A DNA stretch of 64,000 nucleotides from MGML01 sp034416335 (GCA_034416335.1 DAOULV010000010.1:124001-188000), one strand, 5' to 3'. Counted from the first letter of the stretch, positions 26,744 to 35,927 are shown. A program made the numbers and translations. Notes: generated by a model not told the origin, from the sequence alone.

Positions 26744-28348
26744 ATGGCACGTCTCACTTTCTACGGTGGAGTAAATGAGATTGGCGGTAATAAAATACTC
26801 CTCGAAGATACTGGTAAAAACCTGTTTCTCGACTTCGGATTTCCCTACAAACGTCATAAAATGTTTTTCGAGGAGTATCTGAATCCCCGGGGTGCCGCCG
26901 GTCTTCTCGATCCCCTGACGATGGAATTAATACCACCGCTTGAAGGACTCTACCGTAAAGACCTGCAGGAACAACGGTTATGGGATGAGTTTAAAAACAA
27001 ACCACTTTACCGAAATATTGAAAATATAGACGGTATTCTGCTTTCCCACGCTCATCTGGACCATTCCGGACATATTTCTCTTGTCAGGGGCGATATCCCG
27101 GTGTACTCAACGGCGATGACCGCTTTCCTTGTAAAAGCCATCCAGGACTCGGGTAAATCGGGACTCGAGCAGCAGATTTGTTATTACAATCCTGTAAAAT
27201 ACGATACTCCTGTCGGCTGGAGACAACCGTCCTATACCTCTGATAGGTCCCAACCGGGCGAACAGCGGCAGTTCCGTCTGGGTGATATCAGTCCTGACAA
27301 ACTGGATGAAGACTCGATTGCGTTCTGGAGCTACGGTTTCTGGGAAAGAACGCCTAGGCAGAAACAGATAAATTCGCACCCCCTTGAAAGTCATCAGACA
27401 TCGGTTTTTAATCTCAAATGTTTTCCGGTAGACCATTCCATTCCGGGAGCCAGCGCCTGGGCGATAGAGACTGGTTCGGGCTGGGTAGTCTACAGCGGCG
27501 ATTTGAGGCTTCATGGAAAGCGCCCCCATCTTACAAGAAATTTCGTCGAACAGGCGAAAAATCTCGGACCTCATACTCTGATAATCGAAGGAACCAACGC
27601 CGGCCGGGATAAGAATGTCTCCGAAAAGGACATATATGAAAATGGACTCCGGGCGATAGCGGGCGCAGAGAAACTTGTTGTTGCTGATTTTTCCCCGAGG
27701 GATATGGACCGTCTGCTTACTTTCCTCAGAATAGCTGACGAGACCGGAAGGAAGCTGGCGATTCTGCCTAAAGATGCCTACCTGCTGAAGACACTCGGGC
27801 TTCTCGATTCCGGTTTCCCTGATATTTCCACCACAGAAAATATATGCATATACCAGAAAACTTCCAGACCTGCTGACTTATGGATACGGAACCTTGCGGG
27901 AGAATATGAGAATAAAACCGTTCTTGCGGAGGAGATAAACGCCGCACAGGAGGAATTCATACTTTGTTTCAGTTTTTTCGATCTAAATGAATTACCTAGT
28001 ATCCGGCCTGCCGAGGGCAGTCTTTATGTTTTCAGTTCGAGTGAACCGCATGATGAAGAACAGGAGATAGATTTTCGGCGGCTTCACGAATGGCTGCGTT
28101 ATTTCGGTTTCAAGAGTATCGGCCTTCCCGAGGAAAAAGATGGGAAATGGGAAATTCCGGAGAGTGAATCGGGGCTTCACGCTTCAGGTCATGCGTCCGG
28201 ATCTGATCTCCTCGAAATTGCAAACGAGATAAACCCCGATATATTGATACCTATCCACAGTGAACAGCCGGAGTTCTTCGCCGAGAGCCTTTCAGATAGT
28301 GATACCGAGGTTATACTTCCATCACCCGGCGGAAGTATAGATATATAG
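26744..28348 (+). CDS. Metallo-beta-lactamase-fold hydrolase, RNase J-like
   Basis: 534 residues from ATG 26744, set by GGCAGGAGG 5 bases upstream. The N-terminus FYGGVNEIGGNKILLE is the RNase J opening. The metal site is SHAHLDHSGH (HxHxDH). A later histidine is in CFPVDHSIPGA, and the C-terminal SGHASGSDLLEIANEI then LIPIHSEQPEFF is the end of the MBL/beta-CASP nuclease core. The protein therefore has all parts of a two-zinc RNA 5'-3' exo/endonuclease. It is a divergent member with an insertion at nt ~27180-27390 rather than a standard RnjA. It is divergent from the Crp/Fnr gene. Confidence 0.83.
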   Translation: MARLTFYGGVNEIGGNKILLEDTGKNLFLDFGFPYKRHKMFFEEYLNPRGAAGLLDPLTMELIPPLEGLYRKDLQEQRLWDEFKNKPLYRNIENIDGILLSHAHLDHSGHISLVRGDIPVYSTAMTAFLVKAIQDSGKSGLEQQICYYNPVKYDTPVGWRQPSYTSDRSQPGEQRQFRLGDISPDKLDEDSIAFWSYGFWERTPRQKQINSHPLESHQTSVFNLKCFPVDHSIPGASAWAIETGSGWVVYSGDLRLHGKRPHLTRNFVEQAKNLGPHTLIIEGTNAGRDKNVSEKDIYENGLRAIAGAEKLVVADFSPRDMDRLLTFLRIADETGRKLAILPKDAYLLKTLGLLDSGFPDISTTENICIYQKTSRPADLWIRNLAGEYENKTVLAEEINAAQEEFILCFSFFDLNELPSIRPAEGSLYVFSSSEPHDEEQEIDFRRLHEWLRYFGFKSIGLPEEKDGKWEIPESESGLHASGHASGSDLLEIANEINPDILIPIHSEQPEFFAESLSDSDTEVILPSPGGSIDI

Positions 28349-28364
28349 ACAAAACACGTTCAAT

Positions 28365-28904
28365 TTACGTTTTATCTGTTCTCATACTGTAGATACAGCC
28401 GCAGTAGTGCTGGCGGTGTATTTTCCATTCTTCCGCCAGCTCGCCGGCACGTTGAAAACCCGCTTTCTTCTTGAAATCACGCACCAGGTACCTGTCCCCA
28501 CCGATATCTTTTCCTATCCTGTTTATAACATCGGCTGGTTTACGCGGTCCTATCGTCAGCGTAGTGGTAAAATAATCACACCCGAATTCGTCCAGTCTGG
28601 TGAAAGTGTCGCTAAGCCTGTACCGGAAACAGACCTCACACCTTTTCCCGCCTTCAGGTTCTTCTTTCAACGGTTCGGTTTCCGCCATCCATTCTCCGGG
28701 AGCGTACAATCCCTCTTCAAACGGGAAATCGAGTTCGTAAGCAACTCTCTTTACTGCTTCCAGTCTTTTCCGGTATTCCGTATCCGGGTAAATGTTGGGA
28801 TTAAAGAAATACCCTCTTACTTCATAGCCTTCCGACAACAGTCTTTCGGCGGCACCGGCAGCACATACTCCGCAGCAGATGTGGAGAAGAACACTTACCC
28901 CCAT
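28365..28904 (-). CDS. queH: Epoxyqueuosine reductase QueH
   Basis: 179 residues. The motifs are CCGVCAAG (C10, C11, C14), FFNPNIYPDTEYRKRLE, CEVCFRYRL, FTTTLTIGPRKPADVINRIG and the final YCGCIYS. Paired cysteines bind the Fe-S cluster of this non-cobalamin epoxyqueuosine reductase, which completes queuosine in tRNA. It overlaps the HAD phosphatase by 10 bases. With queA at 23083-24114 the last two steps are covered. Confidence 0.93.
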   Translation of the reverse strand: MGVSVLLHICCGVCAAGAAERLLSEGYEVRGYFFNPNIYPDTEYRKRLEAVKRVAYELDFPFEEGLYAPGEWMAETEPLKEEPEGGKRCEVCFRYRLSDTFTRLDEFGCDYFTTTLTIGPRKPADVINRIGKDIGGDRYLVRDFKKKAGFQRAGELAEEWKIHRQHYCGCIYSMRTDKT

Positions 28905-29542
28905 GACTCCATTACCCTGATAACCTCGTTAAAGTCTTCAAACGGATAACACGTAAGATTTTCCTGTTTACAGTATTCGATGAGCGATCCTGTTGCAAAA
29001 ATACACTGGCTTTTACTGGCTGGTGAAATGTCCGACCTTCCGTCTCCCACATATACCACTCTGTAACCCTGTTTCAGATAGTGTTCCGTATATGCGGCTT
29101 TAACGTCCTTATCTATATAATCACCATCAGGTCCTTTGTGTCGTACCACCAGTCGGTCATCCCTGAATTCCGTATTGGACGCGTATACCTTAATACCAGG
29201 AAATCCTGTTCTCTCGAGTATATCTTTGATATAAAAATCAAGACCGTTACTGATTATTACGAATCGGAATTCATTCTCCCGACAGTATTTTACAAATTCC
29301 GGGAAACCTTCTCGGACGGTCACCTTATCTCTCACTATTTTCAGCAAACTTTCTTTGTCCGCATTTACCATTGAAAATGCCTTTGAATTAAACTGTCCAA
29401 CCGTCATTCTTCCCTGCCGGTATTCTTCGAACATAGGCTGCCATTTCCCCGGGATGTAGGCATCCAGTATTGCGAAACTCGCGTCTTCTATCGTGACCGT
29501 ACCGTCGAAATCGCACTGTATCAGTGTGGTTTGTTCTATCAA
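28895..29542 (-). CDS. HAD-superfamily phosphatase, MtnX/SerB-like
   Basis: 215 residues. Motif I is QCDFDGTVTIEDA (nucleophile D11, general acid D13), motif II is FVIISNGLDF, and motif IV is YVGDGRSDISPA. The arrangement matches HAD-IB phosphatases such as MtnX and phosphoserine phosphatase. With no methionine-salvage neighbours the substrate stays open. It overlaps queH by 10 bases and lies 16 bases after the pyruvate-kinase-like gene, so the three are co-transcribed. Confidence 0.87.
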   Translation of the reverse strand: MIEQTTLIQCDFDGTVTIEDASFAILDAYIPGKWQPMFEEYRQGRMTVGQFNSKAFSMVNADKESLLKIVRDKVTVREGFPEFVKYCRENEFRFVIISNGLDFYIKDILERTGFPGIKVYASNTEFRDDRLVVRHKGPDGDYIDKDVKAAYTEHYLKQGYRVVYVGDGRSDISPASKSQCIFATGSLIEYCKQENLTCYPFEDFNEVIRVMESWG

Positions 29543-29558
29543 AGTTCTCTCGCTGTCT

Positions 29559-30701
29559 CTATATTCTCGCGACCCTTAGAAGGTTTGTCTGTCCGGGAAT
29601 TCTTAGGGGGATACCAGCGGTTATTACTATCAGGTCGCCCTTTTTCGCCACACCTGTTTCTAAAGCCGCCTGTGCTGCCAATTCGAATACATTCTCTAGT
29701 TCATCCGGCTCATGTTTCTTCACGGAGAGTACTCCCCACGGCAGCGTCAAGCGGTTCACAACCTTCTGTGACGGAGTCACTGCGATAATCGGCTGTCCCG
29801 GCCTGTACTTTGAAACTCTCAGGGCTGTTGTACCGCCGGAAGTAAACGTAACTATCGCTTTTGCGTTTATTTGATGAGCTATCTGGCAGGCTGCTCTGGC
29901 TGTAGCATCATCGACTTCAGGTAATAACCCATAAGCCCCGCTGTCCAGTACCTGATGGTAAGGCAGGGCCGCTTCGGCTTCCATGGCAATCCGGTTCATC
30001 ATCGTTACAGCTTCGACCGGGTAGCTGCCGATGGCGGTTTCTTCTGAAAGCATTATCGCATCGCTGCCGTCAAGCACTGCGTTTGATACATCGGTTGCTT
30101 CCGCTCTGGTAGGCGATGGCGACCTTACCATAGATTCAAGCATTTGCGTCGCCGTAATTACCGGTTTACCTCGCTGGTTAGATTCTTTTATGAGGCGTTT
30201 CTGTGCCAGTGGTACTTTCTCGATACTTATCTCAAGCGCCAGGTCCCCTCTGGCCACCATTATCCCGTCACTGACTTCAATTATTCCGGCGCTGTTCTCA
30301 AGCGCCTTTTCCTGTTCTATCTTAACGATAAGAGGCATTTCCGGATCGATTTTTTTCAGTAAATCCCTTACATCGCTTACCTGTTCCGCCGAGGTTATGA
30401 ATGAAAGTGCTATGAAATCGACATCCTGTTCACTGGCGAAATCGAGCTGGTCTTTAAATACGTCGGCGATATTTCCACTGCGTCTTTTGTATCCCGGTAA
30501 ATCGAGCATTATGCCGGCAGGTTCGCCGAGTTTCTCGCTTATCGAACGGACATTTTTAATAGTCTCGATATGTTCTTCAATCGTACCGTAAGAAAGATTG
30601 AGCCGGGCGATATCCATTCCGGCTATAAGCATCTGTTCGATAACGTCGGGGGAACTGCTTGACGGACCCAGGGTGCAGACTATCTTGCTGTGAATTCTCA
30701 T
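29559..30701 (-). CDS. Pyruvate kinase-like protein lacking the B (lid) domain
   Basis: 380 residues; ordinary pyruvate kinases have about 470. The A-domain start (SKIVCTLGPSSSS, ARLNLSYG, with R33, N35, S37) runs to LDLPGYKRRSG (residues 66-76) and then, after a few residues, to QLDFASEQDVDFIALSF. The roughly 90-100-residue B domain that normally sits there is absent. The catalytic K127 and the metal ligands E129 and D145 are kept, as is KPVITATQMLESM with PTRAEATDV, and a C-terminal domain follows. The lid closes over the active site in known enzymes, so activity with ADP/PEP is uncertain. It is the first gene of the unit with the HAD phosphatase and queH. Confidence 0.85.
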   Translation of the reverse strand: MRIHSKIVCTLGPSSSSPDVIEQMLIAGMDIARLNLSYGTIEEHIETIKNVRSISEKLGEPAGIMLDLPGYKRRSGNIADVFKDQLDFASEQDVDFIALSFITSAEQVSDVRDLLKKIDPEMPLIVKIEQEKALENSAGIIEVSDGIMVARGDLALEISIEKVPLAQKRLIKESNQRGKPVITATQMLESMVRSPSPTRAEATDVSNAVLDGSDAIMLSEETAIGSYPVEAVTMMNRIAMEAEAALPYHQVLDSGAYGLLPEVDDATARAACQIAHQINAKAIVTFTSGGTTALRVSKYRPGQPIIAVTPSQKVVNRLTLPWGVLSVKKHEPDELENVFELAAQAALETGVAKKGDLIVITAGIPLRIPGQTNLLRVARI

Positions 30702-30773
30702 CTTAAGTCTATATATAAAACTAAAAATATTATATCATACGGGTGGATAACGCCGACCGTCACCAGACAGTGT

Positions 30774-31904
30774 TTATCTCGCTAGTTTTTCCCCGATCTC
30801 CTCGAGCTGTTCGGGTATTGCTATCTGCCTGCCGCAGGTTTTTGCACACGAACCACAATTTGTGCAGTCTTCTGTCCGGTGACCTTCCTCGGCGTATATC
30901 CTTCTTGCGGTTTCCCAGTCATCGTACATTACTGCATCGTTATATATTTCAAATATCCGCGGCGCGTCTATCCCCTGTGTACACGGCATGCAGGCACGGC
31001 AGGCGGTACAGTCTACCGGCCTGAGTTTTCGGTAGGTATCCCGTACACGGCTTATAAAGACCTTGTCACTGACATTAAGAGCTTCGGCTTCAGCACTATC
31101 CGCAATTCTTACATTTTCCTTGATCTGTTTAAGATTACTCATATTACTGACAACGGTGGATATTTCTTCGTGATGCCAGACCCATCTCAAAGCCCATTCA
31201 AGCCTTTCCTCTTCCCGGTTTCCAGACTTCCAGGCTTCATAAACTGATTCGGGTGGCTCGATTGTGAGGCGTCCTCCCAGGTGAGGTTCAGTGGTATAAA
31301 CTGCAAGTCCCTTATCGAAAGCATATTTCAGTCCGCCGTATCCAGGGTGATGGTCTACATCCATATAGCTGTACTGAAATCCGCATGAAGTCCAGTTATC
31401 GTACTCTTCGACTACGCTTCTCAACGCCTGGAAATAATCATGAAAGAAAAAACCGAAATAGCTGAATATCCCGCTATTCATCGACTTCTCAGCTCTTTTC
31501 AGAATACCTGCATCCCGCATGTACGGCCAGGTGAACCTGTTCAGTCCTTCAAGTATGCAGAAATCGACTTCTCCCGAATCCAGGCAATTTAGCTGATATT
31601 CCAGCAGCTTATCGAAATCCGAAGCAGCCTCCACCAAAACCGAGGGTACTGTAACGGCTATCCGTACTTTTTGCCTGTACCCTTCTTTGAGCGCTTTGCC
31701 CAGCAGCTTCAGCACTTTCTCCTGGTCAGTCCGGATCGGCTGATATCCTGCATCAATATAATTCACGCCATTATCGACAGCATATCGAATTATCCCCGTT
31801 AACTCAGCCTTATTCGTCTTATCGGACCCGGTCAATATATTTTTCAACCCAAGTGCCAGAACCGACGATTCCCATTCCATGTTGCCGAATTTCCTGTACT
31901 TAAT
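30774..31904 (-). CDS. Aldo/keto reductase with C-terminal ferredoxin domain, probable AUU start
   Basis: 376 residues. The first in-frame ATG (31880) would cut off the usual N-terminus. Upstream, in frame, are the codons for KYRKFGN, the normal start of this family, and at 31904 an ATT lies 5 bases after GGAGGG. No ATG/GTG/TTG fits, so initiation at ATT is the best reading. The barrel has NYIDAGY and a FFFHDYFQAL segment. The end has CTACRACMPC and CTNCGSCAKTC, ligands for Fe-S clusters that link this oxidoreductase type to ferredoxin. Substrate unknown. Confidence 0.85.
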   Translation of the reverse strand: MKYRKFGNMEWESSVLALGLKNILTGSDKTNKAELTGIIRYAVDNGVNYIDAGYQPIRTDQEKVLKLLGKALKEGYRQKVRIAVTVPSVLVEAASDFDKLLEYQLNCLDSGEVDFCILEGLNRFTWPYMRDAGILKRAEKSMNSGIFSYFGFFFHDYFQALRSVVEEYDNWTSCGFQYSYMDVDHHPGYGGLKYAFDKGLAVYTTEPHLGGRLTIEPPESVYEAWKSGNREEERLEWALRWVWHHEEISTVVSNMSNLKQIKENVRIADSAEAEALNVSDKVFISRVRDTYRKLRPVDCTACRACMPCTQGIDAPRIFEIYNDAVMYDDWETARRIYAEEGHRTEDCTNCGSCAKTCGRQIAIPEQLEEIGEKLAR

Positions 31905-32005
31905 ATGTGCCCTCCATACATAGTATCGGTCCTCCGTAAAGCGTAATCTCAGGTGTTATACAGAGAACCGTATATAACTTTCTTATTTGTCAATAGTATC
32001 GGATG

Positions 32006-32470
32006 CTATTTGATACTCAGTATGTGTTCGCAAAATCCGTCTCCTGCCGGTATCGACTTTCCTATAATATAATCCAGTTCCGGATTAAGTCCTTTTACAA
32101 CGGTTTTTTCCATTGTCGTATGTGCCAGACATAGTTCCGGTTTCTCGAAATGCAGAGGGCATTCGTCGACCCTGATGACAATCTTTTCAGGTCCTTGTGA
32201 AACGAGTTTTATCCCGTCCGTATTCCAGGCTACGGTCTTGAATATTCTCAGCAGGTAGGCAGCAACCGAATCCAGGTCGTTATCATCCAGCGCTTCTCTC
32301 GCCCGGGGGACTATACTCTCGCCATATTCCCGACTCATATCGGCAATCATTTCCAGACCTTCCTGCCCGAACCTTCCGTAAATATAATCGTAGTAGCTCG
32401 TTATTCTGGCATATAGTCCTTTCACAGCACTCCTGTATACCTGCTGCAGCGTTCTGTCATCCTGTGTCAC
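32006..32470 (-). CDS. ATC-hydrolase-family protein (L-2-amino-thiazoline-4-carboxylate hydrolase-like)
   Basis: 154 residues. The C-terminal half, DECPLHFEKPELCLAH, then EKTVVKGLNPELDY and SIPAGDGFCEHI, matches the family named for L-2-amino-thiazoline-4-carboxylic acid hydrolase. Conserved cysteines (CPLH, LCLAH, FCEH) suggest a metal or ligand site. The family is broad and the named activity is shown for few members. It is the last gene of the Mrp cluster, 17 bases after Mrp. Confidence 0.75.
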   Translation of the reverse strand: MTQDDRTLQQVYRSAVKGLYARITSYYDYIYGRFGQEGLEMIADMSREYGESIVPRAREALDDNDLDSVAAYLLRIFKTVAWNTDGIKLVSQGPEKIVIRVDECPLHFEKPELCLAHTTMEKTVVKGLNPELDYIIGKSIPAGDGFCEHILSIK

Positions 32471-32487
32471 GATAATATCTCCATTCC

Positions 32488-33483
32488 CTACTTCGCGGTC
32501 GATTTTACAATTACTTTCCCGATGTTATCGATAAACTCCGAGTCATACCCTTCGATACTGCCCGCATCGCACAGCCTGGCTAGATTCGGATCGATGGGCA
32601 GCTGTCCGAGTAGCGGTGCGTTAGCCGCTTTAGACATTTCTTCACCCTGGCTCTTGCCGAACAACTCGATTTTTTTATCTATCTCCTCTACATAGAGGTA
32701 GCTCATATTCTCGACGACGCCGAGTATCGGCTTCTCCATTTGCTGAGCCATTCTTAACGCTTTTTTCACGATCATAGCCGTCAGGTCCTGTGGTGTATAT
32801 ACCACGATTACGCCGGATATCGGAAGAGTCTGCATTACGGTAAGCGGAGCATCGGCGGTTCCCGGCGGTAAATCCACAATCAGGTAGTCCAGTTTCCCCC
32901 ATAGCACCTCTTCCCAGAATTGTGTAATAGCTCTTGCGATTAGAGGTCCCCGCCAAATTACCGCTTCTTCTTCACTGGGCAGCAGCAGGTTGATGGACAT
33001 CAGTCCGATACCTGATTTTGAGGGTGCCGGCAGGATTCCCGTTTCCGAGCCGCCCGGACTGCCGCTTATCCCGAACATCTTCGGTATACTGGGTCCGGTA
33101 ATATCGGCATCGAGAATGCCCGTACCGTAACCGAGTCGGTTTAAAGAAATCGCTGTCAGACCGGCAACCAGTGATTTCCCTACCCCGCCCTTTCCGCTCA
33201 TTATCGCGATTACGTTTCCGACTTCGTTTAATTCGACAGGAGTCGCTTCTTCATATTCAACATCAACCTGGGCGTCTTTTTCCTGCTCCCGGATATTACC
33301 GATTATTTGTTCCCTGAGCCAGTTCTGCGTTCCTTCGTTCAGCGCCGTGGAAGCCAGTTTAACGGATACTTTTTCCTTGTTGATATTTATATCCCTGACG
33401 AGGTTCAAATTAATGACGCTCCTGGCAGCAGCGGGAACGATTACTCCATCCAAACATTTTTCTACAGTATCTTTCTTTAGCAT
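32488..33483 (-). CDS. Mrp/NBP35-family ATPase (Fe-S carrier type)
   Basis: 331 residues. An N-terminal DUF59/MIP18-like domain (residues 1-80, NLVRDININKEKVSVKL) precedes the deviant P-loop MSGKGGVGKS (residues 95-104), then DADITGPSIPKMFG and LIVDLPPGTADAPL. These proteins carry and deliver Fe-S clusters. The CxxC pair after ENMSY in typical Mrp is replaced here by VENMSYLYVEEIDKKIELFG with no cysteine, so bridging-cluster binding in the usual way is doubtful. It lies between DUF1847 and the ATC-hydrolase-like gene. Confidence 0.92.
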   Translation of the reverse strand: MLKKDTVEKCLDGVIVPAAARSVINLNLVRDININKEKVSVKLASTALNEGTQNWLREQIIGNIREQEKDAQVDVEYEEATPVELNEVGNVIAIMSGKGGVGKSLVAGLTAISLNRLGYGTGILDADITGPSIPKMFGISGSPGGSETGILPAPSKSGIGLMSINLLLPSEEEAVIWRGPLIARAITQFWEEVLWGKLDYLIVDLPPGTADAPLTVMQTLPISGVIVVYTPQDLTAMIVKKALRMAQQMEKPILGVVENMSYLYVEEIDKKIELFGKSQGEEMSKAANAPLLGQLPIDPNLARLCDAGSIEGYDSEFIDNIGKVIVKSTAK

Positions 33484-33549
33484 CGGCTGCCCTCCGGTTT
33501 CTTAAGCATCAAGCTGTTCTCCTTTCAACGTCAAGCAGTATATTGTTTA

Positions 33550-34257
33550 CTAATATTCTTCCTTGGCTATAAGCCGCGAATAGTATATCGAAGAAGTCAG
33601 ATACAGAGGTGCCAGCGGATTATGCCCGGTCACTCTATCCTTCACCGCAATCACAGTAACGGGTGCTTTGCAGTACTTGATAAACAGGGTATCGTGCCCC
33701 AGACAGAGACCCAGCAGTACCGCCAGGTCTACGTTCTGTGTGTTCAGTAGTTCGGCTTGGGCTATCGGATTGCACATCGATTCGAATCTATCGGGACCCA
33801 TAATTTTTTCTTCGGGTTTAATTCCTATACTTTCCTTGGGTTCGGCCCCTACTTTGCAGCACACCGAAGCAACTTCGAATCCCTTGTTTTCCAGAATTTC
33901 CGTCAATAACTGGGCTTCTTTCGCCAGCCCACCGCAGAACGCCAGACCCAGTTTTCTGTAATTATTCTTTTTTGAAAACTGTATAAGCTCCAGAATTCGT
34001 GGATTTCGGGTACGAAATCCGCCTTCAACACGCTCGTAGCACTCGAATTCCTGCACCGACGCCAGCCGGGCAAATTCGCTAACGTCCGGTTTCTGGTATT
34101 CATCCTTGACGGCCTCAAGGACATCAGGCATGAGTTTCATCGGACAGAAACCGGGCGCGTCAGCTTTTACCGGTATCTCTTCGGCCCTAATAAACGGCAT
34201 GCATGTTCTTTTGGAACAGCGGGCGCACATAGTTCTAACTTCATCGGTCATTTTCAT
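33550..34257 (-). CDS. DUF1847 metal-binding-type protein
   Basis: 235 residues rich in conserved cysteines: CARCSKRTC at the N-terminus, PGFCPMK, LAFCGGLAKEAQ, VASVCCKVG, ESMCNPIAQAELLN and GLCLGHDTLFIKY. The pattern is that of the DUF1847 family of anaerobes, thought to bind a metal centre. Function unknown. It lies 20 bases after the NifX-like gene in the cluster 36386-32006. Confidence 0.87.
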   Translation of the reverse strand: MKMTDEVRTMCARCSKRTCMPFIRAEEIPVKADAPGFCPMKLMPDVLEAVKDEYQKPDVSEFARLASVQEFECYERVEGGFRTRNPRILELIQFSKKNNYRKLGLAFCGGLAKEAQLLTEILENKGFEVASVCCKVGAEPKESIGIKPEEKIMGPDRFESMCNPIAQAELLNTQNVDLAVLLGLCLGHDTLFIKYCKAPVTVIAVKDRVTGHNPLAPLYLTSSIYYSRLIAKEEY

Positions 34258-34277
34258 ACTCCTGTCCGTTTAATATA

Positions 34278-34673
34278 TTAATGCAGTCTTTCTCTCAGGT
34301 TAGGAAGATTTCCGTCAATGTACCTGTTTACCGCATCTTCGATATTCTCCACATCGGTGATAACCGATTCTATATTATAACTCTTCAGGTTCTCAAAAGC
34401 GCCCAATCCCATTCCTCCGGATATAACTATCTGGCAGTCCGATATAGTATCCGCCATCGCGGCGTGTCGCGTCTGGGCTCTCGCTCCGTAACCGTGTTTT
34501 TCCCCGGTCCCGGTATTCATACCTTGAGCAGCAAAGGTATCATGTCCCGCTTTATTACGTTTTTCTTTACCGGTAATCTCTCCGTTCTCGACGGTAAGCA
34601 CCACATAGTAAGGTGCTCTTCCGAAATGCTGGCTGATAGTTACTTCGTCCTCGGTTACAACTGCAATTTTCAT
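34278..34673 (-). CDS. NifX/NafY-like cofactor-binding protein
   Basis: 131 residues from ATG 34673 with AGGGGGTGA about 9 bases upstream; an in-frame GTG at 34685 overlaps that site and is less likely. MKIAVVTEDEVTISQHFGRA, then YYVVLTVENGEI and DCQIVISGGMGLGAFENL, are typical of the dinitrogenase iron-molybdenum cofactor-binding family. Small members occur in ORP/Mrp clusters without nitrogenase, which fits here: no nif structural gene is present. Confidence 0.88.
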   Translation of the reverse strand: MKIAVVTEDEVTISQHFGRAPYYVVLTVENGEITGKEKRNKAGHDTFAAQGMNTGTGEKHGYGARAQTRHAAMADTISDCQIVISGGMGLGAFENLKSYNIESVITDVENIEDAVNRYIDGNLPNLRERLH

Positions 34674-34774
34674 GAGTTTGTTCACCCCCTGAATTATTCT
34701 TTTATTTCCGGTTCATATCAATGTTCGAAGCTGTAAGATTCCATATAACTCACCTGAGTTCAATTTATCATCAC

Positions 34775-35137
34775 TCAGACGTCGGAAAGTACCGTCATAC
34801 CATTATCGTTACAGTATTTGATGGCTTCTTCACTTTCCGAACCCGGCTGCAGCCAGATTCGCTTAAGGCCAAGTCGATTACATTCTTTTAAAATCTCTTC
34901 GGTAACGGCCGGCGGAACGACAAAATCAACGACATCCACCTTTACCGGAATGTCCGATAAGGTGTGATATACCTTTGTTCCTTCAAGCTCATCGAGTTTG
35001 GGATTTACAGGGAATACCTCATACCCCCTGCTTTTAAGATTCTTAAATATTGTATTACCGTATTTTTCGGGATTATCGGTTGCCCCGACTACAGCAAAAC
35101 GTTTTTTCTCCATAAACTCTTTTATCGTATCCTGCAT
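34775..35137 (-). CDS. CoA-binding domain protein (YccU-like)
   Basis: 120 residues with a Rossmann fold: RFAVVGATDNPEKYGNTIFK, then VFPVNPKLDELEGTKVYHTL and IWLQPGSESEEAI. These match the small CoA_binding_2 proteins. No catalytic residue is known. It sits between DUF364 and NifX-like genes and is probably in their transcript (gaps of 64 and 101 bases). Confidence 0.88.
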   Translation of the reverse strand: MQDTIKEFMEKKRFAVVGATDNPEKYGNTIFKNLKSRGYEVFPVNPKLDELEGTKVYHTLSDIPVKVDVVDFVVPPAVTEEILKECNRLGLKRIWLQPGSESEEAIKYCNDNGMTVLSDV

Positions 35138-35201
35138 GTTATTTCCCCTTATCCGTTTAATCTATCCGGCGGCAGTCAATATATGTCCAGGCTTCGTTTT
35201 T

Positions 35202-35924
35202 TTATTTTTCCATTATGAGACGTCGTACACCTTTAAGCTGGCGGTATGTTGCCCCCTGACTTACCGCTTCCAGTACCGGTTCCGGTTCTGTTACCACCGT
35301 TCCGGATAGGGCGTCGACTCCATAATCGAACAGTACAGGTGATAGAGGTGTGGTTCCTCCGAGTATCATTGTGTAAGTTCCCGTTCTGCAGTAATTTAAA
35401 AGATTTCCCAGAGTATGATTGGTGACGGCCATACCGGTTATACCAACAACATCCGCCTGCGGAATCAGCCGTTCCGCTTCTTCTTCCGAAAATTCGCCTT
35501 CTGCGGGATTTTTCTCAATTACCCACAGCTCTTCGGCTATTCCTCTCAGTTGAGAAAGAAAAGGAAAATGCCCGACTATCACTGCTTTCTTTCCTGCGCT
35601 TTTCTCACTGAGTAATATTGCCGCATTCAGTTCCCGGCATTTTTCAATATTCACCTCAATCAGGGAATTCAGAGCAGCCATTCCGATCGTTGCTTCATAA
35701 AGACTCTCGGATTTACTCATTTTTACAAGGTCGCGGATGTCTTTATCCAGCATCATACCTGCATCCTTTATTGGTGAATCCCCGTGGATATAACCTGTTT
35801 CTTGCGGAGTGGATGCCAGTCCGCATCGCCGGGTATACACGGCTGTTTGAAACATTCCTAGACGTATATCTCTTATCGCTGCATCGTAATCAAGAGATGA
35901 TATAAGGTCATCCAGTATTTTCAT
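35202..35924 (-). CDS. DUF364/DUF4213 protein (putative heavy-metal chelation)
   Basis: 240 residues. EATIGMAALNSLIE, KAVIVGHFPFLSQLR and VVGITGMAVTNHTL with MILGGTTPLSPVLFDYGVDALSGT are the family signatures. Related proteins are found beside metal- and cofactor-related genes and a chelation role has been proposed, but not proven. It begins 3 bases after the DUF134 gene stop, so the two are translationally linked. Confidence 0.87.
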   Translation of the reverse strand: MKILDDLISSLDYDAAIRDIRLGMFQTAVYTRRCGLASTPQETGYIHGDSPIKDAGMMLDKDIRDLVKMSKSESLYEATIGMAALNSLIEVNIEKCRELNAAILLSEKSAGKKAVIVGHFPFLSQLRGIAEELWVIEKNPAEGEFSEEEAERLIPQADVVGITGMAVTNHTLGNLLNYCRTGTYTMILGGTTPLSPVLFDYGVDALSGTVVTEPEPVLEAVSQGATYRQLKGVRRLIMEK

Positions 35925-35927
35925 TTT

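Noticed and set aside
34278..34673. Nitrogenase cluster, suggested by the NifX-like gene
   Set aside because: No nifH/D/K/B is present; NifX-like proteins occur widely outside nitrogen fixation.
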